64,000 nt of DNA from Semisulcospira habei (GCA_036245525.1 BTPG01000007.1:124895815-124959814), one strand, 5' to 3'. Positions 1-12,695 are shown, numbered from the stretch's first letter. Program-made: numbers and translations. Notes: generated from the letters alone by a model not told the origin.

Positions 1-237
1 TACTGTACAACTGGCAGTTTACTGTTTTGCCTTTCAAGCACTCTTCCTAATTAAAATGTCCACATTTTGGGTGGGGGGGCGTTTGGGGGTGTCAACTGTC
101 ACCGCATATGAAGGTAAATATATGCATACAATAACAAACTTGTTCATCATGAATGTCATATATAGTGCAGGTTTCACTCTTTAAGTTTAACTGCCAGTTG
201 TCACAAAAGCAAACTGCGTTTCTGAAAGCTTTTTGTT

Positions 238-448
238 TTAACCCTTTTCATGCTGATACACCCATTGCTTCAAATAAACTTGACCGATAGTTCAAGTGTG
301 GTGCCAGAATAGTTGGCGCCGCAGGTGCCAAGCTATTCTGGCACCACCCTTGAACAAAAAAAGGTTGATCCATCTCCTAATCTGTAATGTAACCTTCATT
401 GTACAGTAGCAAATTTTTAAAAATCAGCCTCAGGATGTAATGGGTTAA
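238..448. mobile_element. TTAA hairpin element, type A (211 bp)
   Basis: TTAACCC at 238 and GGGTTAA ending at 448. The core at 288-355 is palindromic: TTCAAGTGTGGTGCCAGAAT, loop near GGCGCC, and the inverse TATTCTGGCACCACCCTTGAA. No ORF. Confidence 0.8.
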
Positions 449-924
449 TGCCAAAGTGCCCCAGCTGTCCCAGTAACATGTATTCAAAGTGAAAGCATCA
501 ACAAGAGGCATAAAACCTCAAGAACCACCACAACTGCAGTGTCTCATGAGGATCTCTATGTCTCTTGCAGTGCTTTGCAATGTGTTGGGGTTTTCTCTTT
601 GGCAGTCAAAGAGGTTAACACAACAAAACAAAGTTTATTCTTATTTAAAATGTAAACAAATTAAAAGTAGCATACTGTTTCTGTTACACTTTATTGTGGT
701 ACGTGTTACATCGATTTTATTACCAGTACTACATTAACGTCTAATACACACAATCAGATCAGTATAGCGATAACAATAACAATTCATCCAGTGCCTCACC
801 TATCTCTTTCCATCTGCACAAGACACAGATTCACATAAGCCTTCTAGTCAGTCTATTATACTATGCGGCGGTATCAGAACAATTTTTTATAGTTCAATCT
901 TTAGACATCACAGTGGGAGATAGT

Positions 925-1295
925 TCAGCCATGAAAGTTCCAGGGTAGTGCCAGATCAAGCTGGTGTCTGGGAAGGCAACAAGCTAATCCAGCACTACCC
1001 ATGAACTACCCTGGTGATCCATCTATATTCCAACAGCTGATAGATCCGTGGGGCAGTGGTTAAGGCGCCTGCCACCAATGCTAAAGGTGCAAGGTTCGAT
1101 TACGGGTTCCGGCATTGGAATTTTCTCCTCTACTCTAGTAATTTGTGTCACCATTAATTCGGGTGGACCCTATCTTGGCGCCTCAGAGCTTGGGGCCAGA
1201 GGCGCCAAGCTATTCTGGCACCATCCTTGAACTAAAATGGTAGATCTGTCTCCAAATCTCTAATGTAGTCATCATAGGACAATAACTGAATTATA
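925..1295. mobile_element. Composite hairpin element interrupted by SINE and LINE 1a
   Basis: A small hairpin (932-1022: GGGTAGTGCCAGATC and its inverse) and the right half of a type A element (1178-1240, GGCGCCAAGCTATTCTGGC). Type A sequence resumes after LINE 1a at 4336-4381 and ends GGGTTAA. Confidence 0.6.
1040..1160 (+). mobile_element. tRNA-like SINE fragment inside a hairpin repeat
   Basis: GGGGCAGTGGTTAAGGCGCC resembles a tRNA A box and AAGGTTCGATTACGGG a B box, 30 bp apart. It sits between two halves of a hairpin element (932-1022 and 1170-1250). Too degraded to be a tRNA gene. Confidence 0.5.
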
Positions 1296-4200
1296 CTTAC
1301 GCCTGTCACCCCTACCCGGGTCGCCGAGAGACCTCCAGCAACTCCTGTCCTGTGCTTCTCCTTCGATTTTACTCCAGGTGCTTCCCATTCTCTTGCTGTC
1401 TGCTTGGAGGTCTCGACGCCAGGAGTTTCTCGGCCTACCTCTTTTCCTCTTTCCCTGGGGATTCCATGACAATGCCTGCCTAGTGATATTGGAAGCTGGC
1501 TTTCTCAGACTGTGACCAATCCATCCCCATCTTCTTCGCCCAATTTCATTCTCTGCTGTTATCTGCTCTGTTCTCTCCCAGAGTCTGATGTTGCTGATCA
1601 TCTCTGGCCAGTGGATTTTCAAAATTCTTCTAGGGCAACTGTTTATGAAGATCTGTACTCTGTTGACAGTGGTTTTTGTCAATCTCCAAGTCTCTGCTCC
1701 ATATAGGAGAACTGCTTTTACGTTGGAGTTGAAAATCCGGACTTTTGTGTTTTGTGACAGCTCTCTGGAACTCCACACTTTTTTCAACTGGAGAAAGGCT
1801 GCTCTGGCTTTACCGATTCGTGCTCTGACATCTGCATCAGTGCCGCCTTTTTTGTCTATGATGCTCCCGAAATAGGTGAAGGACTCCACCTCCTCCAACG
1901 GGGTGCCAGCAAGCAAGACTGGTTCTTCCCTGGTTGCGTTCAGCCTCATTGTCTTTGTTTTCTGTTTGTGAATGGTGAGGCCCACTTGGGACGAGATGTC
2001 AGCAAGCCTCGTGGTCTTGTCCTGCATTTGTTGATGCGTGTGGGACAGTAATGCCAAGTCATCTGCAAAATCGAGGTCGTCAAGCTGTGTCCACAGTGTC
2101 CACTGTATTCCGCTTCTTCTCTGCTCTGTGGTCCTCTTCATGACCCAGTCTATGGCCAGTAGGAAGAGGAACGGAGACAGCAGACACCCCTGCCTGACAC
2201 CAGTTCTGACCTGGAGCTCCCTGGTGAACTGCCCTTTGTGGATCACGCGACATGTCACGCCATCGTAGCTGTTCTTGATCAGGCGGACGAACTTTGTGGG
2301 TACACCGTAGTGTCGTAGGAGTTTCCACAGAGTCTCTTGGTCCACGCTGTCAAATGCTTTCTCGTAATCCACAAAGTTGACGTACAGCGGGGAGCTCCAC
2401 TCCAGAGACTGTTCCACGATGATGCGGAGAGTGGCGATCTGGTCTGTACATGATCGGTTTTTCCTGAATCCTGCTTGCTGGTCTCTCAGCTGGGGGTCAA
2501 TGGAGCTCTTCATTCTCTCCAGGATGATCCTGTTGAAGACCTTTCCTGGTACTGACAGCAAGGTGATTCCTCTATAGTTGGAACACTTGCTGAGGTCACC
2601 TTTCTTGGGAAGCTTGATTAGGTACCCCTCCTTCCAGTCAGCCGGCATCACCTCCTCTTCCCAGATCTTTCCAAACAGTGGGTACAGCATCTCTACTGTT
2701 GTCTCTAGGTCTGCTTTCAGAGACTCCGCAGGGATGCCATCTGGCCCTGCTGCTTTGCCGTTCTTCAAAAATGCCACTGCTCTTCTGATCTCTTCCCGGC
2801 TGGGTCTGTCACAGCTGATGGGTAGGTCGGTCTCTGCTGGCTGGATGGCTGGTGGGTCGGGTGGGCTGGGTCTGTTCAGTAATTCTTCAAAATACTTGGC
2901 CCATCTGTCGAGTTGGTCTGCTCTGTCTGCAATAGGCTTGCCTTCTTTGTCTTTTACTGGTCTTTCTGTATGGCCATACTTGCCCGACAATCTTCTGGTA
3001 ATGTCGTAGAGCTGTTTCATGTTGCCGCTGCCTGCTGCCTTTGCTGCCAGGCTGTCTGTGTAGGCCCTCTTGTCTGCCCTGATACTCCTCTTCACCTCGC
3101 GGTTGGCTTCCGAGTATTCCTCCTGTGCCCTTGCTTTGGCTGCTCTCGTGCGACTGTTGTTGACAACTGATTTCTTCTGCTTCCTCACTTCTATCTTTTT
3201 CAAGGTCTGTGCCGACAGCCAGTCCTTGTGATGGTGTTTCCTGAACCCTACAGTGTCTTTGCAGGTTGATTTCAGCGCCTCTCTGCCTTCCACTGCTGCT
3301 CTGTGGTGACCACCTCATCTTCATTTACTAGCTCCTGTAGCGCTTGAAACCGGTTGGACAGCACCAGTTTGAACTCTTCTCTCACTCCAGTCTCTCTCAG
3401 GAGGCCTACATTATAGCGCTGTCTTCTTGTTGTCTCTGTGCGGCTTTTCTTTAACTTGAGCTTTATTCTTAAGGTAAGCAGATGGTGGTCTGAGGCGATA
3501 TCTGCTCCCCTCCTCACTCGAACATCTTGAAGGGATCTTCTAAATTTCTTGCTAATGCAGATATGGTCTATTTGGTTCTCTGTAGTATGGTCAGGTGAGA
3601 CCCACGTTGCTTTGTGTATTCTTCTGTGTGGGAAGATGCTGCCTCCAATGACAAGTCTGTTTAGAGCACAAAAGTCTACAAACCTCTCCCCGTTCTCACT
3701 CATCTCCCCTAGTCCCTGTCTCCCCATCACCTCTTCATATCCGGTGTTGTCCTCCCCTATTTTGGCATTAAAATCGCCCATGACGATGGTGATGTCTCGC
3801 TCCGCACATTTGTCCACGGCACTCTGGAGTCGGTCGTAGAACTCTTGTTTCTCTTCCTCGTCACTGTCATTAGTGGGCGCATAACACTGGATGACGTTCA
3901 GCTTGAGCGTTTTCTTGGTTCTAAAGGCTGCTGTGATAATTCTTGGCCCAAGGTTCCCAGCCCATCAGCGCTCTCTGTGCCACTGGTGACAGCATGAATG
4001 CTACTCCTTCTGTATGGGGGGCATTCTCCTCTTCATGACCTGAATACACAATCATCTCCCCACTTAACAGCCTTTTCTGGCCAGACTGCATCCATCTGGC
4101 TTCACTGATACCTAGCAGGGAAAGGTTGTACTTTTGCATTTCCGCTGCTATCTGGGCGGCCTTGCCACTCTGGTACATGGTCTTGATGTTCCATGTGCCC

Positions 4201-4322
4201 ATGGTTGTGTCCCTGGATAGAGAGAGGTGGCTCGGTCCTGTGGCTTCCGAAGACTTCCGGCTTTCACCACAGGATGTCATAAATCTTCTGGTAGAAGAAC
4301 CTTCCTCCTCCAGGAAAGGAAT
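1296..4322 (-). mobile_element. LINE family 1 copy 1a (RTE-like non-LTR retrotransposon), 5'-truncated, frameshifted
   Basis: Target-site duplication TAACTGAATTATA at 1283-1295 and 4323-4335. The minus strand encodes an APE-type endonuclease (GTWNIKTMYQSGK, GDFNAKIG, SDHHLL) and a reverse transcriptase (KAAGPDGIPAES, NYRGITLLSVPGKVFN, YEKAFDSVD, GVRQGCLLSPFLF, catalytic FADDLALLSH). Against intact copy 1b it has a 2-base deletion near 3945 and a 4-base deletion near 3286, so the polyprotein is split into three frames; the last one runs through the 3' end into the flank and stops at 1272. It lacks the family's roughly 280-bp 5' leader. The host is a TTAA hairpin element whose far end lies at 4336-4381. 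Confidence 0.9.
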
Positions 4323-4382
4323 TAACTGAATTATAACTATAAGCAAATGTTTAAAATCAATCTCAGGATGTAATGGGTTAAG

Positions 4383-5090
4383 AGAACATAAATGGGTAAA
4401 GTTGGCAATATTTTGTGAAAATACAGGTCAGGGTTTATAATATCATAGGCGCTGTTAGGGCACTACTTTTTTCTTCTTTGTTGAACTTATTTTTATTTCC
4501 CATTTTAGTGACTTTCCCTCCAATTCAGAAATTATTAAAACTTTGTTGATTGACTGTATACATCTAGTACACTTCACCTGGGGCTTAGGGCTCACCTACT
4601 GTGATTACTGAACTGTAATTGTCTCCCTTTAATCACAGAGTTTGTGTTGTGTGGCCTGTTACACAATGCTTGTGAATCTTATAAATGATGAAAGAAAGCA
4701 GAGATTAGTGTACAACAAAAGAAGACATAAAATGACAAGAAATTTTAATGCGCTTAGGGCTAACATTGTGCATTAGATTAGATGTGTAATTATGAGCTGA
4801 ACAATAAAGTTCTATGACCGTGTGAAATACCTGTGCTTTAGCTAAATTAGCATGCTTTACATGATTTTTCCATTTTTACTTATTAAAAAATTCCTGAAAT
4901 CCAATTTAAATGTTTTTGATGAGGTGACTCAAGTCACCTTCACTTCTGACGCTATGTAGGAAGTACCTGGCAAGTGCAATGACCACAAGCAATAGAAATG
5001 AAAATACTCTCAGGTGATCAATGCAGTGGCACACAAATTAATAGACTATCATCCACACCAGAACAGTGACTGCCAAACATGTAAAATGCA
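4383..5090. other. No gene or repeat recognised
   Basis: A+T-rich unique-looking sequence; short random frames only. Confidence 0.6.
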
Positions 5091-5107
5091 GAGAAGAACA
5101 CAACAGA

Positions 5108-5432
5108 GAAAGAAACACGCTTAGAAAGACAGTTACAACACAAGGAGAAAGAAACACGCTTAGAAAAGACAGTTACAACACAATTGTGACATAACTAGTA
5201 GTAGTAGTAGTATGTAGTACGTGTGTGAGGACAAAATAGGCCATGAGGCCTTTGCAAATGTCCTTTCTTCAACAAGTTTAATTACTTACTTATGGGTCTG
5301 TTATGCATGCAAATATTCCTACAAACCATTCATCGTAACTGTCTTTTCTAAGCGTGTTTCTTTCTTCATTGGGTTCTTCTCTTTGTGTTGTAATTGTCTT
5401 TACTTTTCTTTTTCCGTTGGGTTTTTTTTTCC
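5108..5432. repeat. Foldback repeat related to the 61.6-61.8 kb palindrome
   Basis: GAGAAAGAAACACGCTTAGA occurs twice in tandem (5108 and 5148 regions) and its inverse complement TAAGCGTGTTTCTTTCTTC at 5349, with CCGTTGGG near 5418. Arms are imperfect and separated by about 150 bp. The same arm wording recurs at 61591-61640. Confidence 0.65.
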
Positions 5433-5559
5433 CCACTAGACCCATGAAGACAAATGCCACAGAGCAAAAATGTCCAAAATCACATATCAGTAATATCACT
5501 CAAGCACAAATCAATCTCAGAACTGGGGAAGGTCTTTGGCTCCCAAGTGGATGGTGAGA

Positions 5560-5700
5560 AAAAAAGTTGTCCTGCCAAACGTCAGCCTTGGTTGTCTCCC
5601 ACACAGCTGTGTGCAGGCCAACTGAGGCTGACGTCAGCCCAATAGGTGGGGCCTTCCAAGATGACATCAGCCCAAGGACCTTTCGCTAACTGGGCTGTTG
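5560..5700. repeat. Palindromic repeat with GACGTCAGCC arms (copy 1)
   Basis: CGTCAGCCTTGGTTGTC, then GGCCAACTGAGGCTGACGTC, then GATGACATCAGCCCAAGGAC. A related copy lies at 29895-30066 in DRC10 intron 5. Confidence 0.55.
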
Positions 5701-7385
5701 TTGTAACAAGACTCTGTAACTCGAGTGCATCAATAACAGAAAACCAAATAAAATGCCTTAGTATCTGACTATTTTATGTACCTCATCTGTCATCTCAAGA
5801 CAACACACATAATTGTCTTTTTTTACATCATATCAACTATTTTATCAACTATGATATGGCACGAACCTGGAACTATCACAAGTGTACCAGTTAAAGTTGG
5901 TCACTGAAAAATACTGGCAAACATGTTCTCAGCATTTTCTGGTGATTTTTCATGCAATCTTGACAGGATTTTTTCATTATTTATTTAAGGGTCAAACTGC
6001 TCATCACTGTTTTTCATATTAGCACATGTATGCAGATTGCAATACAGGAAAAATGCTGCTGGGGGCCATCTCAAAATGCATTTGAGTACACACAGGTGCA
6101 CAAAAATAACAACTACTGATGTAAAAATGTTTAATTACACAAGTGCCTTTTTTAGGACTCCTGTGTTTATCAATTTAATAATTTATGATTTATAATTTAT
6201 TCAATGTGTCAAGAGTTCAATTGGGAAAAATATGCAACATTTGTTCAAATGTGATTTTAAATCCTACAGATTCCTAGCGGGCAATTTTCAGCCATGACAA
6301 TATCATTATAAACCCATTCAAACCTGACGTGGTTCCAAGCTAATCTGGCACTACCCTCGAATTATCATTGTTGATCTATCTTCTGCAACAGGTGCATAGT
6401 CGTTAGATGACACCCCGCATCAACAACACAATCAAGTCACCCCACATCAACAGCTAAGAAAGTGCTGTTGAACAGCACTGCCGTCGGCAACACTATTATT
6501 TTCATTTTGTGAATTGTGTACTCTACCACTAAGTAATATTGTCATGAGTTCATTTCTGATCCCCCGTGCATGCCTAGTAACAGCTAGTAACAACATGTTC
6601 ATTACTAAATTAGACAAGCACACGCAAATTCAGCCAACCTTGGCTGAGTGCATCTTGCCGACTATACATAGGGGAAGTAATCTCGCAGTGACTGAAACTG
6701 AAATCTGTAGACAAATAGCTATGAGTGCACGAGTCTTGGCGGTGAATAAAGTTGATATATATAGGCAAATAGCTATGTGCCCACGAGTCAAACTTAACAC
6801 ATCTATGTTCTGCTGATAACATATTATCCATAGTACCAGTATCACTAATAATCTGTCTGATAAGTTTATATAAAGGTGAGCCCAATGTTGCAACCTCAGT
6901 CTGCTTTCTTTTCCTGGCTTCGAAGGACAGAGAGAGAGAGAGAGAGACAGCAAACATCATTTGTAAAGGTGACGATTCATTATTTTGTAACTGTAAGAGT
7001 TAGATGACAACTCTCAAGCAACGAAAAGTAACTTATCGCACTGGTCACAAAGTGTGCACATGTATGATAATATTATGCTGTGTGTGATAGCTGATCTCAG
7101 CAGTGATCATGTACCAAATGTCATGATCAGTACTACTATAGTACTAATAGTTGATCAATACATTGTACTAGGACTAGTGGCTGCATGCACATAGGTATGT
7201 GATGTGAATTAATTATAATCTTTATTCTACTTTATTTTAGCTTTTGTTAGTGGTGTTGGTGACAGCATGCATTGCGTTTTCTATTTCCATTTTGAAATGA
7301 AGCTGATGTCCATTCTTGAGGGTGTTGCAGTGCATTTTAATAAAGATCTACGTGGGAATGAGCCAGCTCCTTCCATCTAAGCTCA
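5701..7385. other. No gene recognised; one half hairpin
   Basis: A degraded type C half-element at 6305-6415 (CCAAGCTAATCTGGCACTAC), a (GA)n run at 6931-6948, and a local repeat of AAATAGCTATG with GAGTC at 6713 and 6766. Open frames at 6514-6960 are not convincing. Confidence 0.5.
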
Positions 7386-7389
7386 TCAC

Positions 7390-7560
7390 TTAACTCATTA
7401 AGCCACGCGGACTTAATTTTGGAGGTATCCTATGTAATGAGGTCTACTCTATGGAGACAGATTGACCATGACAGTTCAAGGGTTGTGTCAGAATAGCTTG
7501 GCGCCTACTGGTGCCAAGCTATTCTGACACCACCCTTGAACTGTCATGGTCACGTAGATT
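7390..7560. mobile_element. TTAA hairpin element, type A
   Basis: TTAACTCATTAAGCC at the left; core 7468-7552: GACAGTTCAAGGGTTGTGTC and its inverse around CTTGGCGCC. Right end degraded. Confidence 0.65.
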
Positions 7561-8007
7561 ATCATGGTTGTCCACATCTTTTGCTATTGTGTCTGGGTAT
7601 ACAGCAGGTTAGTCCATGCTAAGCTAAAAAGTGGGCGGTTCCACACTGTCTCTAGAGCTGCAAGTGACGTAGTATTCACCTGAGCCACCCCCCCCCCCCC
7701 CCACCCCTCGGCAGTCGCATGGGCTCATGAGAATCTATGCCTCCTCCTCGCCTACTTCAGCTCCGGAATGTTACTCAAACTCAAGGTGTTACATTCTGGG
7801 TCAAGCATACAACTCCAATGTTTTGTGCGGATCAGCAGTCTCAACGCACAATGGCTGACTCAGCTGTGTCACGAAGTATAATATTGACAAACAGAACTAA
7901 AATATGTCCCTGGACTGAGGGCCGTTCTCCACACTGTTTACCGGTAATCATGCAGTCTGCACCTGGCCACAACTGATGCAACACTATTGACAGGGCAAAG
8001 CATTCCG

Positions 8008-8150
8008 TTAACTCTTTTAGCCCCGGATCCCTACAGCAGATGGCCTGACCATGATAATTCAAAGGTAGTGCCGGATTAGCTTAGCGCCATCTCCTGCAAC
8101 TGGTAGATAGTTGTAAGGCAACATCGCCAAAATTTGAGAAATGGGATCTT
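8008..8150. mobile_element. TTAA hairpin element, type C, stem-deleted
   Basis: TTAACTCTTTTAGCCCC left end, one stem arm (CCATGATAATTCAAAGGTAG) and the GTAAGGCAACATCGCCAAAA side of the right flank. The other arm is lost. Confidence 0.5.
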
Positions 8151-8724
8151 AGGGCTAAAAACGGATTGATTTAATAAAACTTGCCACTTTTGCAGGACCA
8201 AGAATTCAAAGTCCATAAGTATGCCTGGTACAATCTGCCATGTAGTGTCAATGTTTACACTTTTGTGCATATATTGTAAACCTCAACTGTGGAAGTTTCA
8301 ATGACTCACTCTGTTGCTGTAATTTGTTAGTGCTACACTGACTAAGCGTGATGACTAAGTTATTACAGCGCGCAGATGTGCCCCTTTAGTTCGAGCCTAG
8401 TGTGACATTCTCAACTTCCAAACACGCAGTGACACTATACATGCACTGGTCTGTAATTGTGGACCTCACAGCTTTAAGCCATAAGGTCCAGAAATCACAG
8501 AGCAGCACACAAATGTCACACGACAACATATTCAATACCACGTATTTTTCTTTTTCTGAGTGCAGGAAATTCCATAAAAGAAAACATTGTTTTTAAAGCT
8601 TACATAATTCAAAGACAGTTTAAAATTTATCAGCATACATTATCAATTGACTTCACACAAGGTGTACTTCAAAAACCAGGGGCCTGTACTTCAAAAAAAG
8701 AGGGGCCAGTGGTCAACAATGCAG

Positions 8725-8939
8725 TTAACTCATTTAACTCCACGGCCACATTTCCTAAATTTTGGAGGTGTCACCTACAGACTAGAGTTGCAGGAGATGG
8801 ATTGACCATGATATTGATAATTCAAAGGTAGTGCCAGATTAGCTTGGCACCATCATGCGCCAAGCTAATCTGGCACCACATTTGAATTATCACGGTCGAT
8901 CCATCTCCTGTTGTAGTGCATTGAGGGTAAATGGGTTAA
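8725..8939. mobile_element. TTAA hairpin element, type C (215 bp)
   Basis: TTAACTCATTTAACTCC to AAATGGGTTAA. Stem AATTCAAAGGTAGTGCCAGA with inverse TCTGGCACCACATTTGAATT around ATCATGCG. Confidence 0.8.
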
Positions 8940-9042
8940 ATAGATCATAACTAAATTAAATCTAATTTGATATATTAATATTGCTGACACTACTAAATTT
9001 GGATCTATCCATTGGTGACAGTTCTATGTACATTATACTCAA

Positions 9043-9043
<1 letters not shown>

Positions 9044-9094
<51 letters not shown>
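9044..9094. repeat. (GT)n microsatellite
   Basis: About 25 GT units. Confidence 0.97.
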
Positions 9095-9096
<2 letters not shown>

Positions 9097-9403
9097 GGGG
9101 GGGGGGGTAGGAAAGCATGAGTGGGGGTGTTGCCCCTACAAAACATAAAAAATGGACTTTTATTTCATTCTTAATCATAAACTTTATGTCTCAGGCATTG
9201 ACATCATAGATGAACTCTTTTTAATGCAGCCTGAAACACTGTTGACTAGATCTATGCAAGTACCTGAATTTATTATTCATTACTCCCTCTTTCCTCTACT
9301 GGTAACAGCAGTCAGCATCTGCTGGAGTGGATGTTCATAAGTTTCTGCTTTTTCCTGCAGATTCCGCCAAGACTGTACATCAGTACATGACCAGTTATAC
9401 TGT

Positions 9404-9622
9404 CTAACCCATTATATCCTGAGGCTGATTTTAACCAAAATTGCTTACTGCCCTATGAAGGCTACATTACAGAATAGGAGATAGATCAAGCATTTTACTA
9501 TTTTTAGATCAAGGGTGGTGCCAGAATAGCTTGGCGCCTCAGGCGCCAAGCTATTCTTGCACCAAACTACCATCGTCAAATTTATTTCAAGCAATGGGTG
9601 TATCAGAATGAAAAGGGCTAAT
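9404..9622. mobile_element. TTAA-type hairpin element, type A
   Basis: CTAACCCATTATATCCTGAG to AAAAGGGCTAA; core 9510-9565 AAGGGTGGTGCCAGAATAGC and inverse GCTATTCTTGCACCA. Terminal TTAA is mutated to CTAA on both sides. Confidence 0.7.
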
Positions 9623-9639
9623 GGATACCCTGACATCTA

Positions 9640-10745
9640 GACTCCTTATCTACACTCTTTATGACCTTCTCCAGTACAGCAGACCACAAATAGACCACAA
9701 TCTTCACATCCATCATAGACAGCCCCAAAAAAGATTCTCTGCACCCAGCAGGAGATAAAAGGAAAGTTCTGCAGGTTGCCTGCAGTACACACTGGTTGAG
9801 TCCCTACACTTGGGTACATGTGTAGTGGACCAATGGAAGCAACCAGTGTGCCTGCAGTAGCACACAGCATCAAATAATGTATTCAAAGTCAGTAACAAGG
9901 TTTAATACACAGTATCTCTCACAATCCTGACATTTGCAAGAGAAACAGATTCATGTTGTAAGCCTCAGCAAGTATGGGGGTTTGTGAGAATTTAGTCCTC
10001 TTCCTAATAAAGATCAGCTTCAGCTGTTCCCAAACTGAGGGTTTTAGTAACTGAACAGTACTCTGTACAACATACTCACACACTGATTTGATCAGCATGC
10101 CTGCCTGCTGCCTATTCATCAGTCATGTAGTCTGCTATTTTCTCTTTTCTTTTTTAAAAATAAAATGGAAAGTTTGTAATCTTGAACAGCAAACATGCAC
10201 AGTGAGGCTAACACTGCACCTTAACTGACAGATCGATCTCCTGCAGTCATACAGCTGTGAGTAATCATAAACCAACACCTCAAGTAAGTTACTTCCACTA
10301 TCAGAGTTCTGCAAGAAGTAAAGTGACAAGAGCCAGCTTAATGTGCAGTTCCTGATTAGCTTTGTGCCATGAGCCATGTGTACTACTTTGTAATGTAGTC
10401 ACAGCAAAAAACAAGTGTTTGGCTTTGGAAATGAAAAAGTTTATCAGCCCTTCATTACAGTGTAATTCGTACAGCCTTCATTAGTTTAATACAGCCCCTA
10501 AATTAACTTCAGAACTAGCTGTACTAGAAAGCAATGTAGACCTTGCTGTTTGTGTATAGGTCCAACCCCAAGACTTTTGGATTGACACTAGCAGACACTT
10601 AATTTCAAAAGATCTAACACTAGCTGATTAAGGGCACAATGAATTTAATTTTGTTTTGTCCACACAAAGAGATTTCCTATTTTATACCCAAATTAATGTT
10701 CACCATCTCTTTCAAAGATCAATGGGCAGTCAGTTAAACATCACT
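9640..10745. other. No gene recognised
   Basis: Unique-looking sequence; short frames on the minus strand (9646-10377) lack codon bias, domains and splice context. Confidence 0.5.
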
Positions 10746-10832
10746 TTCAGTTAACCCTTTAGCTGTTGGTAGCACTTTTTGTCATGATTGCTAGAATGTT
10801 ACAGGAACCCTGTAACCCCACTGTACACCAGT

Positions 10833-11065
10833 CTAACCCTTTTTATCCTGATACACTCATTGCTTAAAATAAATTTGACTATTAATATTATAATTCAAGG
10901 TTGGTGCCAATATAGCTTGGCGCCTGAGGTGCCACGCTATTCTGGAACCACCCTTGAACTAAAATGATTGATCTTTCTGCTAACCTGTAATGTAGCCTTC
11001 ATAGGACAATAACGTGAATAAGCACATAAATTGTTAAAAATCAGCCTCAGGATGTAATGGGTTCA
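10833..11065. mobile_element. TTAA-type hairpin element, type A
   Basis: CTAACCCTTTTTATCCTGAT to GATGTAATGGGTTCA. Stem TTCAAGGTTGGTGCCAATAT and its inverse around GGCGCCTGAGGTGCC. Confidence 0.7.
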
Positions 11066-11648
11066 GGGTAATTTTACTGAGTGATGCCGACAACTTTGTT
11101 GGCATCCTCTGATGGATGAATCTTATCATACACTATGACTAGCATTAAGTTGTAAGCTACATCAAAATGTAATCCATATTTCAACTGAAGAGAACATTTA
11201 CAAACTTGCTGTCTCTGAACCAAGGCTGACCATGTGACTTAACAGAATGTAATTCATGATGATCCTGAACAGTTCAGACTTCAAGCAATGAGTTATTATT
11301 TATCTAATTCACGCCACCATACCACCACCACCACACCACCCTCCCCCCCCCCCCCACAAATCTCCAATTGTACTTTTAATAATTCTCAACCTAACCCGGC
11401 TGAGCTTGCCCAGTGCAGATCTATCTCTTGACTAACTAAAGGAGAGGATCTATAAAGGAATTACACTGACTGCGAACGAAACGTCCATACATTTCTACAT
11501 CCACTGTTTTGCATCAACTTTTAATTTAACTGTCATCTCATTCACGCATACCCCCAACTATTTTTCCTTTTCATGCCTTTTGCAGCGCTAGTACTACTAC
11601 TAGTAGTCCCGAAACTGACTCACGGCCGAGTAAGAAAGACACCCGACT

Positions 11649-11805
11649 CGATCCGATACACAATATAACCCACCTGTCGTTTCTCGAAATTCTCTCTCTC
11701 CACGTCAAGTGAAGTTCTGCCTTTTTGGCCGACAACTCTGGGCAAGTGGATGGACGACATCTTCCTGGAAGATATTAATCCTCTACATCTGAACGGATCA
11801 CACAA
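11649..11805 (-). CDS. Candidate first coding exon, product not recognised
   Basis: On the minus strand an ATG at 11805 (or a better-placed one at 11760, MSSIHLPRVVGQKGRTSLDV) opens a frame that reaches a donor-like CAG|GTGGGT at about 11670. The coded tail is ERENFEKRQ. Upstream sequence (11810-12060) is free of palindromic repeats and could be a promoter. Function unknown; downstream exons not found. Confidence 0.25.
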
Positions 11806-12126
11806 GTGCGGGCCACAGAAATCAATAAGTTGGGCTACACATTTTCACTTCGCTTTCCTGACTTGACACTGCCCTCTGGCATATTGGCATACACGGAAGG
11901 GAGGTTACTCCATTAATCTGAAATTGCGCAAATCTTGGACGTTTCACAATAAGAGGTGTAAGAATAACGACACTGCAGTTGTTGCAATCCTCTTGCGTTT
12001 ATGTTTCATTGAACGTTTTATATGTTCTGCACCTATCGACTAAGACAGCGGGCATTAAATTACAGAATCATAATTACTTGAAGCATACATTACCTCCCCT
12101 TGCGAGCTAACGAGGGAAAGGGTTGC

Positions 12127-12605
12127 CGGTCAACTCGCCCATATGCCATCTCGTCCACATGCCACCTCGCCCATCAAACAAGTCGACTCGGCAAAGTAAG
12201 CGGTCAAATCGCTAAGATACGATTGGTTGGTTAGTTCGGGGTTTAACGTCCACGGCACCGAAGTGATAATGGACAGCCCTGACGGGCGGGTTATGGGGGA
12301 CAGGGAAATCTATTGCTTATCAAGTACGACCTGAACACGGATCAATCCAGGCGCACTGCAACTGTGCCACTTTGATTTACCTTTCAACGGACATGCTATT
12401 GAACAAGCCCGTCTTTTTTCCCTGGATTGTGAGTCCAGCTACCGGTGCCGGGACGGGGATTCGAACCCATGACCCGGTGATTCCCTTCGCTCTCTTGCTC
12501 CGACGCTTAACTGCCTGAGCTATTTCGGACTCCCCAAGATACGAGTCAAGTCGCCAGCGTAAAGGGTCAAGTCGCCCAAGACAAGAGTCAACTCGCCCAA
12601 GATCG
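12127..12605. repeat. Short-period minisatellite (CAACTCGCC units) split by a SINE
   Basis: GTCAACTCGCCCATATGCC, CCACCTCGCCCATCAAAC, then after the SINE GAGTCAAGTCGCCAGCG, GGTCAAGTCGCCCAAGAC, GAGTCAACTCGCCCAAGATC. Unit about 19-24 bp. Inverted relatives are at 25450-25605. Confidence 0.75.
12223..12535 (-). mobile_element. tRNA-derived SINE, 313 bp
   Basis: The minus strand begins GGAGTCCGAAATAGCTCAGG (A box TAGCTCAGG), with B box GGGTTCGAATCCC about 50 bp on, then an unrelated body ending GTGGACGTTAAACCCCGAAC. Flanked by target duplication AAGATACGA at 12214-12222 and 12536-12544. Not a functional tRNA: it does not close a cloverleaf. Confidence 0.85.
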
Positions 12606-12635
12606 TTTGCTGGCTTGTTTCTATATTGTGCGTGT

Positions 12636-12646
12636 GGTGTGTGTGT

Positions 12647-12695
<49 letters not shown>

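Noticed and set aside
2578..3009. Antisense open frames such as MEHLLRSPFLGSLIRYPSF, repeated at three loci
   Set aside because: They are mirror frames of the LINE family 1 RT and recur only because the LINE recurs.
1272..3293. Host gene similar to 'craniofacial development protein 2'
   Set aside because: It is the reverse transcriptase part of LINE copy 1a, with target duplications and an FADD catalytic motif. The database name is a known mislabel of such elements.
12430..12533. Functional tRNA gene
   Set aside because: A and B boxes are present, but the sequence continues into a SINE body, has a target duplication, and does not fold as a cloverleaf.
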